Both the position numbers and the translations under genes were made by a program. A stretch of DNA of 32,332 bases from Candidatus Saccharimonadota bacterium (GTDB taxonomy: Bacteria > Patescibacteriota > Saccharimonadia > Saccharimonadales > Saccharimonadaceae): positions 1-32,332 of the forward strand of contig JAFRHO010000004.1 of assembly GCA_017433245.1 (NCBI GenBank). Reading direction: 5' to 3'. Below the pieces are notes generated by a model. The model ran no database searches. It had not been told where the DNA came from and saw only the letters and a program-made list of their open reading frames with translations. Shown here piece by piece: positions 1 through 7,724 of the stretch (positions are counted from its first letter, which is position 1; every line of letters begins with the position of its first letter).

Positions 1-1
1 C

Positions 2-574
2 CGTTGTCGTGGGTGTTATTTATCTCTACCAAAAGAAGTTATGGAAAAACAAATAGCAGAAATTTGCATAAAAATTGAAATGACCGAGCGTGGGAGAAAC
101 GCTTTCAATCATGCGCTGGACGATGTGTGAAGGAGAGAGGAGGGGGACGTCGCCGACCAGCGACGTTCCCTAGCCAAACAGTTGAGCGACGCTAAAAGGG
201 GAAAAGACGAGCTGTTAGACGCATATTTAGCAGAGGGAGACCCCGAAATTAAAAAGGACATTAAAGAAAGATTGGAAAAAGCCAAAGAAACCATCGAGAG
301 GCTTAAAGAATTAGAAGAAAATTTAGAGAAAACCACTGAAATTAAAAAGGCAGATTTCATACGATTTGCGTTGGAGTTCATTGACAATTTAGGGAACAAT
401 TTTATTCATCTTTCTCCTAGGGACGCAGAAAAGTGTAAACAAATTATATTTCCAGACGGTTTTTGGGTTGATGACGATAAAAATGTTTACACCCATGCTA
501 TTAGCCCAATTTACGGGTACAGAAATCAAAAAAATCCGACAATTATAGTCGAATTTCCCGTATGGTGCGGGTAG
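2..574 (+). pseudogene. Large serine recombinase, C-terminal part, interrupted by in-frame TGA
   Basis: The frame is open from the left edge and shows the second half of a zinc ribbon (RCRGC) and then a helix, as in the C-terminal region of large serine recombinases. A TGA at 128-130 interrupts it, but the same frame continues with a convincing coiled coil (LSDAKRGKDELLDAYLAEG, then Glu/Lys-rich helices) to a TAG at 572-574. The catalytic N-terminal domain lies outside the window. The last four codons fall inside the 3' end of tRNA-Gly on the opposite strand, which suggests an element inserted at, or bordering, that tRNA. A weak restart is possible at TTG 182, but no ribosome-binding site precedes it. 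I read it as a decayed recombinase; translational readthrough of UGA is the alternative. The family call rests on the zinc ribbon plus coiled coil only. Confidence 0.6.
147..166 (+). other. Stem-loop 17 nt downstream of the in-frame TGA
   Basis: ACGTCGC and GCGACGT form a perfect 7-bp stem around the loop CGACCA, inside the recombinase frame. A purine-rich run (AAGGAGAGAGGAGGGGG, 130-146) lies between the TGA and the stem. The arrangement could be chance in coding DNA, or a readthrough-stimulating structure. Confidence 0.4.
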
Positions 575-637
575 AGAGAATCGAACTCTCATCTCAAGTT
601 TGGAAAACTTGCATACTAACCACTGTACTATACCCGC
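563..637 (-). tRNA. tRNA-Gly (anticodon UCC)
   Basis: A full cloverleaf is visible on the minus strand. The acceptor pairs are GCGGGTA/TACCCGC, the anticodon stem is CAAGT/ACTTG with loop TTTCCAA, and the T loop is TTCGATT. The discriminator A and the CCA end are encoded. The 3' end overlaps the end of the recombinase frame by 12 bases, so it is a candidate attachment site. It is probably co-transcribed with tRNA-His, which lies immediately upstream. Confidence 0.95.
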
Positions 638-645
638 ATTGTTAA

Positions 646-723
646 TGGGGTGGGATATCGGGATCGAACCGACGACCTTCTGGACCACAATCAGACGCTC
701 TAACCATCTGAGCTAATCCCACC
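646..723 (-). tRNA. tRNA-His (anticodon GUG)
   Basis: The acceptor is GTGGGAT/ATCCCAC with discriminator C73, CCA and a G at position -1 encoded, which are the histidine identity elements. The anticodon loop is TTGTGGT. The anticodon stem TCTGA/CCAGA closes with an A31-C39 mismatch, and position 37 is G. It is the first gene of a tRNA-His/tRNA-Gly unit. Confidence 0.95.
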
Positions 724-736
724 AAATTCCTCATTA

Positions 737-765
737 ATTATATCATATCATTTCGGTAACAGCAA
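737..765 (-). promoter_or_regulatory. Promoter of the tRNA-His/tRNA-Gly unit
   Basis: On the minus strand TATAAT (737-742) follows TTGCTG (760-765) at a 17-base spacing. The expected start is near 730, just ahead of tRNA-His. The -35 box lies inside the 3' end of the upstream gene. Confidence 0.7.
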
Positions 766-1617
766 GAAAGCGATCGTCCCCGCCACAGCGCCTAAAATAA
801 TCGTCAAGATAATCGCCACCACCAAGCCCACCTTAGATTCTTTCTCTGGTTTCATAATAATCGCTACCGGACCCTTATTCACCTTCTCATCAGTGGCTAC
901 AATATTCTTCTGGTAAACATTCTTTGATAACGGTCGTTTCGCCACCTTATCTTGATTAATGAAAGTCGGCTTTGGCGCTACAAAAGTCTCTTTCTTCGCC
1001 GTAGTCCCTTTCTCGGATTTCGCTGCAGCCTTCGCTGCATTCTTCGCGGCTGATTTATTCCTAAACCTACCAATCAACTTCTTAGACTTCACCGCTGCAA
1101 TTTCATTTTTCGCATTGGTCTGAGCAGGCTTATCATTCTCCTTACGTCCAGTCCCATCCCCCAAAGGTCGCTTCGGTACATCCATTTTTACAAACTTCGG
1201 ACTTAAATCTTCAATTTCCCCTAATTTTGCATCTTCACGAATCGCAAAATTCGCCGCTGAACTCTGCGTTGCCGTTACTTTCCGTACAGCTACATTTTTC
1301 TGTGCTATAGCCCTTTGTTGAGCAACCGTCCTCTGTTGCATAGCTGCTCTCTGTTGTATAACAGCCCTTTGCTGTACCACCGGCCTCTGCTGCACGACCG
1401 CTTTTTGAGTAATTACATGTCTCGATACATCCCTTCGCACCATCCTCGTCCTTGGAGTCGCCGTCGGCTCAGGCATTACCACCTTCGGTCTCGACGTCGT
1501 CGAAACCCTAGCAGAAGCAGTCTCCGCTACCTTTGTTCTTCTCGGCGCACCCGAAGCCACCGCTGCCTTCTTGTCAGCAGTCTTCGCTGGTACAAAATCC
1601 ATGTATCTTTTACTCAT
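748..1617 (-). CDS. Tail-anchored, basic, low-complexity protein with QQR repeats
   Basis: I do not recognise this 289-residue protein. Residues 1-260 are rich in Lys, Arg, Ala, Thr and Val and look disordered. Residues 74-105 hold about five hexapeptide repeats of the type VVQQRA. The last 27 residues (from VGLVVAIILTIILG) form one transmembrane helix ending in LLLPK, so the protein should be tail-anchored with the basic part in the cytoplasm. Its ATG overlaps the tpiA stop codon (ATGA), so translation is probably coupled to tpiA. The charge suggests binding to nucleic acid or an acidic partner at the membrane, but this is inference only. Orthologue searches would be confounded by composition. 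Confidence 0.75.
   Translation of the reverse strand: MSKRYMDFVPAKTADKKAAVASGAPRRTKVAETASARVSTTSRPKVVMPEPTATPRTRMVRRDVSRHVITQKAVVQQRPVVQQRAVIQQRAAMQQRTVAQQRAIAQKNVAVRKVTATQSSAANFAIREDAKLGEIEDLSPKFVKMDVPKRPLGDGTGRKENDKPAQTNAKNEIAAVKSKKLIGRFRNKSAAKNAAKAAAKSEKGTTAKKETFVAPKPTFINQDKVAKRPLSKNVYQKNIVATDEKVNKGPVAIIMKPEKESKVGLVVAIILTIILGAVAGTIAFLLLPK
1303..1398 (-). repeat. Tandem 18-bp repeats encoding xxQQRx hexapeptides
   Basis: About five imperfect 18-base units encode VVQQRP, VVQQRA, VIQQRA, AMQQRT and VAQQRA (residues 74-105 of the tail-anchored protein). Such units can change copy number by slippage. Confidence 0.7.
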
Positions 1618-2384
1618 GCTCTCACTCTTTTAGCTATCTCGATTATATCAACAAACTCATTTAAAATCAAACTCGACGCACCCATTAATAACCCATTCAC
1701 CCCTGGTACTGTCAAATACGCACCCGCATTCGAAGCATTGACGCTTCCGCCAAATAACACAGGTACATTTTCAGAAGCCTTAGCGCCATAAGTGTCCATC
1801 AAAGTCTTGCGAATCAAGTTTACTACTTCACCCACCTCATCCGGCGTCGCCAACTTCGCCGATTTTGCTGATGAAATCGCCCAAACTGGTTCATAGGCAA
1901 TAATCACTTTCGAGAGCTCATCATCCGACACCTCTGACAATCCACCAATCAACTGATCCCGAATTACATCCTTCGTCTCCCCAAACGCTCTTTCACTCTC
2001 AATCTCGCCAATGCATAGAATCGGCGTAATGTGATTCCGAATTGCGGCTGCAACCTTCTTTGCAATCATCTTGTCATCTTCGCGCAACACATAGCGTCGC
2101 TCCGAGTGACCAATAATCGCAAAATCTACCATACCCCTAAGCTGTGCGAACGAAATCTCACCAGTATATGCACCCGTATCGCGGTAAAAAGCATTCTGCG
2201 CCGCCAGTTTGATTTTATGTCTATCGACTTGTAGGGAAAGCGGCTGCAATGCCAGGGCTGATGGCGCCACCACTACCTCCAAATCACGATAGTTTGGTAA
2301 GGTCTTTAATAGTTTATGAAGATATATGGAAGCCTCACCGACCGTAAAATTCAGCTTCCAGTTGCCCACAATATAAGTTTTCAT
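1614..2384 (-). CDS. tpiA: Triosephosphate isomerase
   Basis: This glycolytic enzyme interconverts dihydroxyacetone phosphate and glyceraldehyde 3-phosphate in the cytosol. At 256 residues it has the normal length. Visible active-site parts are N8-W-K10 (GNWKLN), TGAYTGEIS at about 70-78, the histidine of IIGHSERR (H93), the glutamate of AYEPVWAI (E165) and FGGSV at about 211-215. One part is odd: the phosphate-gripping loop 6 usually reads WAIGTGKTATP, but here it is WAISSAKSAKLATP, about three residues longer and without the glycines. A TATAAT box 6 bases before the ATG and no ribosome-binding site indicate a leaderless message. The stop overlaps the start of the tail-anchored protein by 4 bases. 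Confidence 0.95.
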   Translation of the reverse strand: MKTYIVGNWKLNFTVGEASIYLHKLLKTLPNYRDLEVVVAPSALALQPLSLQVDRHKIKLAAQNAFYRDTGAYTGEISFAQLRGMVDFAIIGHSERRYVLREDDKMIAKKVAAAIRNHITPILCIGEIESERAFGETKDVIRDQLIGGLSEVSDDELSKVIIAYEPVWAISSAKSAKLATPDEVGEVVNLIRKTLMDTYGAKASENVPVLFGGSVNASNAGAYLTVPGVNGLLMGASSLILNEFVDIIEIAKRVRA

Positions 2385-2417
2385 ACACCCATTATAGCAT
2401 GGTATAATAGAAGTATT
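2385..2417. promoter_or_regulatory. Divergent leaderless promoters of tpiA and the HAD gene
   Basis: The whole intergenic space is 33 bases and holds two back-to-back -10 boxes. TATAAT on the minus strand (2391-2396) lies 6 bases before the tpiA ATG; TATAAT on the plus strand (2403-2408) lies 9 bases before the ATG at 2418. The -35 regions must sit inside the opposite gene. Neither gene has room for a ribosome-binding site. Confidence 0.75.
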
Positions 2418-3182
2418 ATGAAAAAAGTATTAGCATTCGACATAGATCAAACATTAAATGTAGCGAAGACTCCTATCCCTGATGAAATCGCTGATTTATT
2501 AAATCAGTGCCTCGACCATTTCGAAATCTGCCCCATCTCCGGACAAAAATTCGACCAATTCCTCATCCAAATCGTCAACCGCCTCACTGAGCGCGGTACT
2601 ACTTCGAAGCAATTAGCACATCTTCACCTCTTCGTAGCCCAAGGCACTCAATACTACCGTTATGAAAACGACGACTGGAAACAAGTCTACAATTATCCAT
2701 TAACTGACGAACAAGTTAAAAAAATCAGCGAAACCATCGAGCGAGCAGCGCGCGAGCTCGGCTACTGGGAAGAAGACAAACTCACTGAAGGTGACGAAAT
2801 CATCGAAAACCGCCTCTCTCAAGTCACTTTTTCCGCTCTTGGACAAAAAGCCGGCACTGAAGCCAAATATGCCTGGGATCCCGATTGCAAAAAACGCGAA
2901 AAAATCGTCGCCCGGGCTAAAGAACTCGCTCCGGAATTTGACTATGAAATCGGTGGCACTACTTCTATCAATGCCATTACTCCTGGCATGAACAAGGTCT
3001 TTGGCATGACCCACCTCCTTGAAGAATTAAAAGTCGAAAAAGAAGACATCCTCTACTTCGGCGACATGACTCAACCTGGCGGCAATGATTATCCTGTCGT
3101 CCAGATGGGTATAGATACCATTACCGTCAGAAACCACGAAGACACCGCTTACGCCCTCCGTGGTATCCTTGGCGTCATCTAG
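2418..3182 (+). CDS. HAD-superfamily phosphatase, phosphomannomutase-like
   Basis: This 254-residue protein starts with the HAD nucleophile motif FDIDQTL (D8 and D10) and ends with FGDMTQPGGNDYP, which closely resembles the eukaryote-type phosphomannomutase motif FGDxTxPGGNDxE. Between them, SGQKF and the IGGTTSINAITPGMNKVFGM stretch fit the cap and lysine regions of HAD-IIB enzymes. Plausible roles are mannose-6-P/mannose-1-P interconversion or sugar-phosphate hydrolysis. The start at 2418 is chosen because TATAAT lies 9 bases upstream and earlier in-frame starts would precede the promoter. It is divergent from tpiA. Whether it is a mutase or a phosphatase cannot be settled from the sequence. 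Confidence 0.8.
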   Translation: MKKVLAFDIDQTLNVAKTPIPDEIADLLNQCLDHFEICPISGQKFDQFLIQIVNRLTERGTTSKQLAHLHLFVAQGTQYYRYENDDWKQVYNYPLTDEQVKKISETIERAARELGYWEEDKLTEGDEIIENRLSQVTFSALGQKAGTEAKYAWDPDCKKREKIVARAKELAPEFDYEIGGTTSINAITPGMNKVFGMTHLLEELKVEKEDILYFGDMTQPGGNDYPVVQMGIDTITVRNHEDTAYALRGILGVI

Positions 3183-3202
3183 TCAAACCAGCTAAAATAT
3201 GA

Positions 3203-3208
3203 TATAAT
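3203..3208 (+). promoter_or_regulatory. -10 box of the 3257 gene
   Basis: TATAAT would start transcription near 3215, giving a leader of about 42 bases. The leader contains a hairpin TTTCTG-CAC-CAGAAA (3232-3246) directly before the GGGGG ribosome-binding site. The -35 region is weak. Confidence 0.55.
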
Positions 3209-3256
3209 TACAGAGTAACCTGTGGTTTTGTTTTCTGCACCAGAAAGGGGGCAAAT

Positions 3257-3574
3257 ATGGTCACTGAATACAACGGCTATACGATTGAGGGCAGAGACGA
3301 TTTTATAATTCAGGAAGTCAGCGAGAGTATGACACTCTTCCTGTTTAACCCGAAACTTTTCAAAATCGACGAAAAAGACGCCCGCAAGTTCGAGGCGACT
3401 CTACCGCATGAAACCAACGAAGCCATCACATTAGGGCTTTCCGAGTTACCGAAAGGAGTGATTACTTTAATCATCAACCCCACTGTCGCACTTTTTTTCA
3501 CCAGCGAGCTGGTCAAAGATTCCGTCATCAAGTTCATCTTCGATCACCGTATTGAAGACGATGGCGACTTCTAA
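3257..3574 (+). CDS. Small orphan protein, 105 aa
   Basis: I do not recognise this protein. It is acidic, has no signal peptide or transmembrane helix, and alternates short hydrophobic strands (for example GVITLIINPTVALFF) with charged segments, so a small soluble alpha/beta fold is likely. The start is well supported by the strong site AGAAAGGGGG a few bases upstream. The gene is monocistronic, with its own promoter and terminator, and sits between the HAD gene and the convergent dnaE. Its leader shares CAGAAAGGGG with that of the gene at 13773. Confidence 0.7.
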   Translation: MVTEYNGYTIEGRDDFIIQEVSESMTLFLFNPKLFKIDEKDARKFEATLPHETNEAITLGLSELPKGVITLIINPTVALFFTSELVKDSVIKFIFDHRIEDDGDF

Positions 3575-3580
3575 TCTTTT

Positions 3581-3607
3581 AAGCCCCTATTTAAGTAGGG
3601 GCTTTTT
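3581..3607 (+). terminator. Intrinsic terminator of the 3257 gene
   Basis: AAGCCCCTA and TAGGGGCTT form a 9-bp stem with a 6-base loop followed by a T run. It overlaps the dnaE stop codon; on the minus strand the stem is not followed by a good T run, so it serves mainly the plus strand. Confidence 0.9.
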
Positions 3608-6600
3608 AACATACTTTAACTCTATCTTCTCCGACCAAATCTCTCAGTTTTGTAAGCAATTCTTCCGACGCATCCACCTTAAATGGCATTCTAAGAGGTC
3701 GCTTTCCTTCACCCTCCTTTAGTACTAATACTACCTCTTGTACCCCAAGATAAATATCCGCCAACCTTCGTATTGCTGTCAGAGTCTCCGTATCATCCGC
3801 ATTTTCAATCAAAATATAAAGTCTCTCCTTACGCGGGTCTTTCGGTGGCTCTTTCAATACTCGTGGCGCTTCTATATTCGGAACTTCGCCAGGCGCCCCC
3901 TTACTGCCTCCACCCCTGTTATAAACTCTCTCCGCTGAAGTTCTCCCTCGACTTTTTTTCGGTGCTGCAACCGGTGACGCTAGCTTAGTCCCTGTCGATT
4001 GATACGAAGCCAACATTTCGTCCGATACCACTTCCACCGTCTCTGCCAATAACTTCACATCCGAAGTTATCCGGCCATCCCTATCCGTCGCACTCACTCT
4101 CCCCTTTACGCGCACTACATTATCTACTTCCAATTTCCCACCAAATTCTGCAAACACTGTAGGAAAAACGATAAATTCTATCTCCGAAGATTTATTTTCC
4201 ATCTTAACAAATGCCATTTTGTCACCCTTTTTCGTCAAAATTGTCCTCACATTTGTAATAATTCCACCCACAACCACTTCTTTATTGTCGTTTTCTGCTG
4301 ACACTAGCGACATTGGATGAGTCTGTTCTTCGAAATATGTATCATACTTATCTAGAGGATGCGCTGACAGATATAGCCCCATCAAGTCACGTTCCCAGAG
4401 TAACTGTTCTTTTTCCGGATGCTGCACCGGAGCCGGCTTAATTTCTACCTCTGGTATTGCCCCCGCTTCACCCATCATCCCGAAGAGATCCGTTTGTCCC
4501 GAACCCACGTCCTTCTGAATCTTCGACCCATAAGCTTGTACCGCCTCAAGGTTATACAGTAAATCACTCCTAGAGTGGCCTAAACTATCAAACGTCCCCG
4601 TCTTAATCGCGCTCTCCCACGCCTTCTTATTAAACTTGGTCGAATCTACCCTCTTCGCAAAATCACATACCGACTTAAACGGCCCATTTTTATCCCGTTC
4701 TGGTATCACAATATCTTCTACTAAAGCCTTCCCCATCCCCTTAATACCAGAAAGACCGAACCGAATTGTCTTTTCACCACCCACGATACCAAAGTCACCA
4801 TATGATTGGTTAATATCCGGTCCGAGAACTTTGAGTCCCATTTTCTTACACTCCGCCATCTCGATGGCTAGTCGATCCGTCCACCTCATATCTGCAGTCA
4901 TCAGAGCCGCCATAAACGCATCTGGGAAGTGTGCTTTTAAGTACGCCGTCCAGTATGCAATCAAAGCATAGCACGCTGCGTGCGACTTATTAAAACAGTA
5001 ATTCGCAAATTCCAACAGTTGACCCCAGAAAGTTTCCGCAATCTCCTCTGTCGCACCACCAATTTCTACTGCCCCCTTGATAAACTCCGGCTTCACCTTC
5101 TTCATTAGATCAATCTTCTTCTTACCCACCGCCTTACGCAAAGTATCAGCCTGCCCACCGGTAAATCCACACCATTCCTTACTAATCTGCATGAACTGTT
5201 CCTGATAAATCATAATTCCGTAGGTGTTTTTTAGGGAGTTCTCCAGTCCAGGATGCAGATAAGTAATCTTCTCTTCCCCGTGCTTGCGTCGAATAAACGA
5301 ATCAATAAACTGCATCGGCCCCGGACGATACAAAGCCACCATAGCGATGATATCCTCAAAAGTAGACGCCTTAAGATCTCGCAAATATCGCTTCATACCC
5401 GCTGACTCCAACTGAAACACGCCAGTCGTCTCTGCCCTCTGGAGCAATGCATAAGTCTCCGGATCATCCAGAGGTAACGAAGATAAGTCAATCTCAGTAT
5501 GATACACTTTTCGTATCATCCTCAATGCATTATTAATCACCGAGAGGTTAGACAACCCCAGAAAATCCATTTTAAGGAGTCCCAATTCTTCCACTTGGCC
5601 CATCGGAAACTGCGCCGCAATCGGCCCCTTCGCCGACACCTCAAGCGGTAAAAATTTTACCAAATCATCCGGTGCGATAATCACCCCACAAGCGTGCACA
5701 CCGTGATTGCGAATCGTCCCCTCAAGCCGCGATGCAAAATCAATCACCTCCTTCGAGGTCGGGTTCGTTTCATACTCCTGTTTCAAATCCGGCACGTCAC
5801 GAATCGCATCAGACAAATGTACATGATGTCCCTGTACCGGATCTGGCACCATTTTAGCCAACCTGTCCGCTTCCGCATATGGCACCTCAAGCACTCGCGC
5901 TACATCACGCACCGCGTTTTTCGCCATCATTTTACCAAATGTTGCGATATTTGACACCCGATCGAATCCATATTTATGCGAACAATACTCAATCACCTCA
6001 TCGCGCCTAGTATCCTGAATATCTGTATCGATATCCGGCATCGAAATACGATCTGGATTCAAGAATCGCTCAAAAAGTAAGTCATATTTCAATGGATCTA
6101 ATTCCGTAATACGAAGCGCATACGCTAGAATCGACCCCGCCGCACTCCCACGTCCAGGCCCATACACGATACGTTGTGATTTACCCCAGTTGATAAAGTC
6201 CTGTACAATCAAGAAATACCCATTATAGCCCATCTTATCCACCACGGACAACTCATAATCAATCCTCGGCAAAACTTTATGTAATTCATCCCTATCCTTA
6301 TCTACCTCTTCCAGAATTTTCCGACACTCTGACACCGTCATCTCTACCGTCTCGTCCAGCTTCTTCCCACCATATCTATAAACCAACCCCTGAAACACCA
6401 ATTTATCGAGATAGGTCTTCTCATCCTCGCCATCCGGCACTGGAAACTTTGGAATCAAAATTCGCCCCAGTTGCAAATCCACATTGCATCTTTCCGCAAT
6501 CGCTCGCGTGTTTCGCACCGCATCCGGGCAAGTCTTTTCCCAATGCGAGATAATCTCTTCCGCGGGTATCACATGTAGGTCATAATCTTTCAAAGTCATT

Positions 6601-7337
6601 CGGTTCGTGTCTGACAAATTCGCCGCCGTACCAATACAAAGCAGTACCTCATGCGCATCCTGATCCTCATGTCGGAGATAATGCGCATCACAAGTCACCA
6701 CTAACGGCAACCCCAGTTCCTCCGCGTGTGCCATTAGCCAATCATTCACCTTCTTCTGCTCGGCTGAATGCGTCGAAGAATCCGGATGCCCATGGTCCTG
6801 CATTTCTAAGTAAAATCGATCCTTATAAACATTCCGATACCAATCAATAAGTTCCAACGCCCTTGCGTCATCATCCGCTCGTATTGCTTCTGAAATTTCC
6901 GAACCCATACAACCCGACAAGCAAATAATCCCTTCGTTGTACTTCTCCAACTCATCATGATCAGTTCGTGGTTTATAGTATTTACCGTTAATCTCGGCGT
7001 TACTCATAATCCGACAGAGATTCTCAAATCCCTGATTATTCATCGCAAGCAAAGTAATGTGGAACCGCTGCTTATCATGCGCCGGATCCTTATCGGTCAT
7101 TTTACGCGCCGCAACATATGCCTCTAACCCCAGTATAGGTTTAATCCCTGCATCGTTACATTCCTTATAAAGCTCCACTAACCCCGACATCGTGCCGTGG
7201 TCAGTTACCGCCACAGCCTCCATTCCGTCTTCTTTCACGAATTTCACCAATTCCGGGATCTTCGTCAACCCATCCAGAAGCGAGTAGTGCGTGTGGTTAT
7301 GCAGATGCACAAAATCACTCGGCTTCAACTTTGTCAT
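3606..7337 (-). CDS. dnaE: DNA polymerase III alpha subunit
   Basis: This is the replicative polymerase, 1243 residues from the chosen start. The N-terminal PHP domain keeps its metal ligands (HLHNHTHYS, VTDHGT, GLEAY, LSGC, CDAHY), so Mn-dependent 3'-5' proofreading is plausible. The polymerase core shows GPGRGSAAGS, the catalytic aspartates of MPDIDTD and the third in LLKMDFLGL. Helix-hairpin-helix and OB-fold (VVVGGIITNVRTILTKKGDK) regions follow, then a Gly/Pro/Lys-rich linker and a C-terminal domain. An ATG ten codons upstream (7367) is in frame, but TATAAT at 7345-7350 lies between the two, 7 bases before ATG 7337, so the downstream start is preferred and the message is leaderless. Confidence 0.97.
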   Translation of the reverse strand: MTKLKPSDFVHLHNHTHYSLLDGLTKIPELVKFVKEDGMEAVAVTDHGTMSGLVELYKECNDAGIKPILGLEAYVAARKMTDKDPAHDKQRFHITLLAMNNQGFENLCRIMSNAEINGKYYKPRTDHDELEKYNEGIICLSGCMGSEISEAIRADDDARALELIDWYRNVYKDRFYLEMQDHGHPDSSTHSAEQKKVNDWLMAHAEELGLPLVVTCDAHYLRHEDQDAHEVLLCIGTAANLSDTNRMTLKDYDLHVIPAEEIISHWEKTCPDAVRNTRAIAERCNVDLQLGRILIPKFPVPDGEDEKTYLDKLVFQGLVYRYGGKKLDETVEMTVSECRKILEEVDKDRDELHKVLPRIDYELSVVDKMGYNGYFLIVQDFINWGKSQRIVYGPGRGSAAGSILAYALRITELDPLKYDLLFERFLNPDRISMPDIDTDIQDTRRDEVIEYCSHKYGFDRVSNIATFGKMMAKNAVRDVARVLEVPYAEADRLAKMVPDPVQGHHVHLSDAIRDVPDLKQEYETNPTSKEVIDFASRLEGTIRNHGVHACGVIIAPDDLVKFLPLEVSAKGPIAAQFPMGQVEELGLLKMDFLGLSNLSVINNALRMIRKVYHTEIDLSSLPLDDPETYALLQRAETTGVFQLESAGMKRYLRDLKASTFEDIIAMVALYRPGPMQFIDSFIRRKHGEEKITYLHPGLENSLKNTYGIMIYQEQFMQISKEWCGFTGGQADTLRKAVGKKKIDLMKKVKPEFIKGAVEIGGATEEIAETFWGQLLEFANYCFNKSHAACYALIAYWTAYLKAHFPDAFMAALMTADMRWTDRLAIEMAECKKMGLKVLGPDINQSYGDFGIVGGEKTIRFGLSGIKGMGKALVEDIVIPERDKNGPFKSVCDFAKRVDSTKFNKKAWESAIKTGTFDSLGHSRSDLLYNLEAVQAYGSKIQKDVGSGQTDLFGMMGEAGAIPEVEIKPAPVQHPEKEQLLWERDLMGLYLSAHPLDKYDTYFEEQTHPMSLVSAENDNKEVVVGGIITNVRTILTKKGDKMAFVKMENKSSEIEFIVFPTVFAEFGGKLEVDNVVRVKGRVSATDRDGRITSDVKLLAETVEVVSDEMLASYQSTGTKLASPVAAPKKSRGRTSAERVYNRGGGSKGAPGEVPNIEAPRVLKEPPKDPRKERLYILIENADDTETLTAIRRLADIYLGVQEVVLVLKEGEGKRPLRMPFKVDASEELLTKLRDLVGEDRVKVC

Positions 7338-7344
7338 ATTAATG

Positions 7345-7350
7345 ATTATA
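7345..7350 (-). promoter_or_regulatory. -10 box deciding the dnaE start
   Basis: TATAAT on the minus strand, 7 bases before the ATG at 7337. It makes dnaE a leaderless message and rules out the in-frame ATG at 7367. Confidence 0.7.
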
Positions 7351-7364
7351 TCATGAACCAAGAT

Positions 7365-7391
7365 CAAAAAACCAAGCCCAATGGCTTGGTT
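7365..7391 (-). terminator. Intrinsic terminator after the YtxH-like gene
   Basis: AACCAAGCC and GGCTTGGTT form a 9-bp stem with a 4-base loop, with a T run on the minus strand. It separates the 7407-7995 pair from dnaE. T-rich sequence on both sides allows bidirectional action. Confidence 0.85.
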
Positions 7392-7406
7392 TTTATTAAA
7401 TATTCT

Positions 7407-7724
7407 TTAACGACCTTTGATAGCCTTGGCCTTCTTCTCTACCTTCTTTACTTCCTCTTTAACCGTCTTTTTTACTTCCTTAGCCTTGTCTTCAGCCTTG
7501 TCTTTGATTTCCTCAACTTTTTCCTTCGCTTCTTCCGCCATATTTTCTACCTTTTCCTCAGCATCTTCTATGTCGTCTTCAATATCTTCGAGACTTTCTT
7601 CAATCTCTTCCCCATCCTCTTCCATTTTCTTCGAAACAAACTTCCCCGCAATCGCACCCGCAATCGCACCGAGTGCTGCTCCTAAGATAAATTTTCCTGC
7701 GCCACCGTTATTTTTTTCCGCCAT
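7407..7724 (-). CDS. YtxH-like protein with N-terminal membrane helix and long charged coiled coil
   Basis: The 105 residues begin with a glycine/alanine-rich hydrophobic segment (GKFILGAALGAIAGAIAGK, about 10-28) and continue as an unbroken Glu/Lys coiled coil to the basic end KAKAIKGR. This matches the general plan of YtxH/general-stress membrane proteins, whose molecular role is not well known. The ATG lies inside the end of the upstream gene (17-base overlap), with AAGGAGAG as ribosome-binding site. The pair probably forms a small envelope operon ending at the terminator 7365-7391. Confidence 0.75.
   Translation of the reverse strand: MAEKNNGGAGKFILGAALGAIAGAIAGKFVSKKMEEDGEEIEESLEDIEDDIEDAEEKVENMAEEAKEKVEEIKDKAEDKAKEVKKTVKEEVKKVEKKAKAIKGR

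Noticed and set aside
128-130. Genome-wide recoding of UGA (as in Gracilibacteria or Absconditibacteria)
   Set aside because: tpiA, the dsbA-like gene, the tail-anchored protein and the 13773 gene all end properly at TGA, and no other long gene has an internal TGA.
182-574. Independent gene starting at TTG 182
   Set aside because: It is the continuation of the recombinase frame, without a ribosome-binding site or promoter at the TTG.
7338-7367. Ten extra N-terminal residues on DnaE
   Set aside because: The TATAAT box lies inside this stretch, and the family's PHP domain starts right after the downstream Met.
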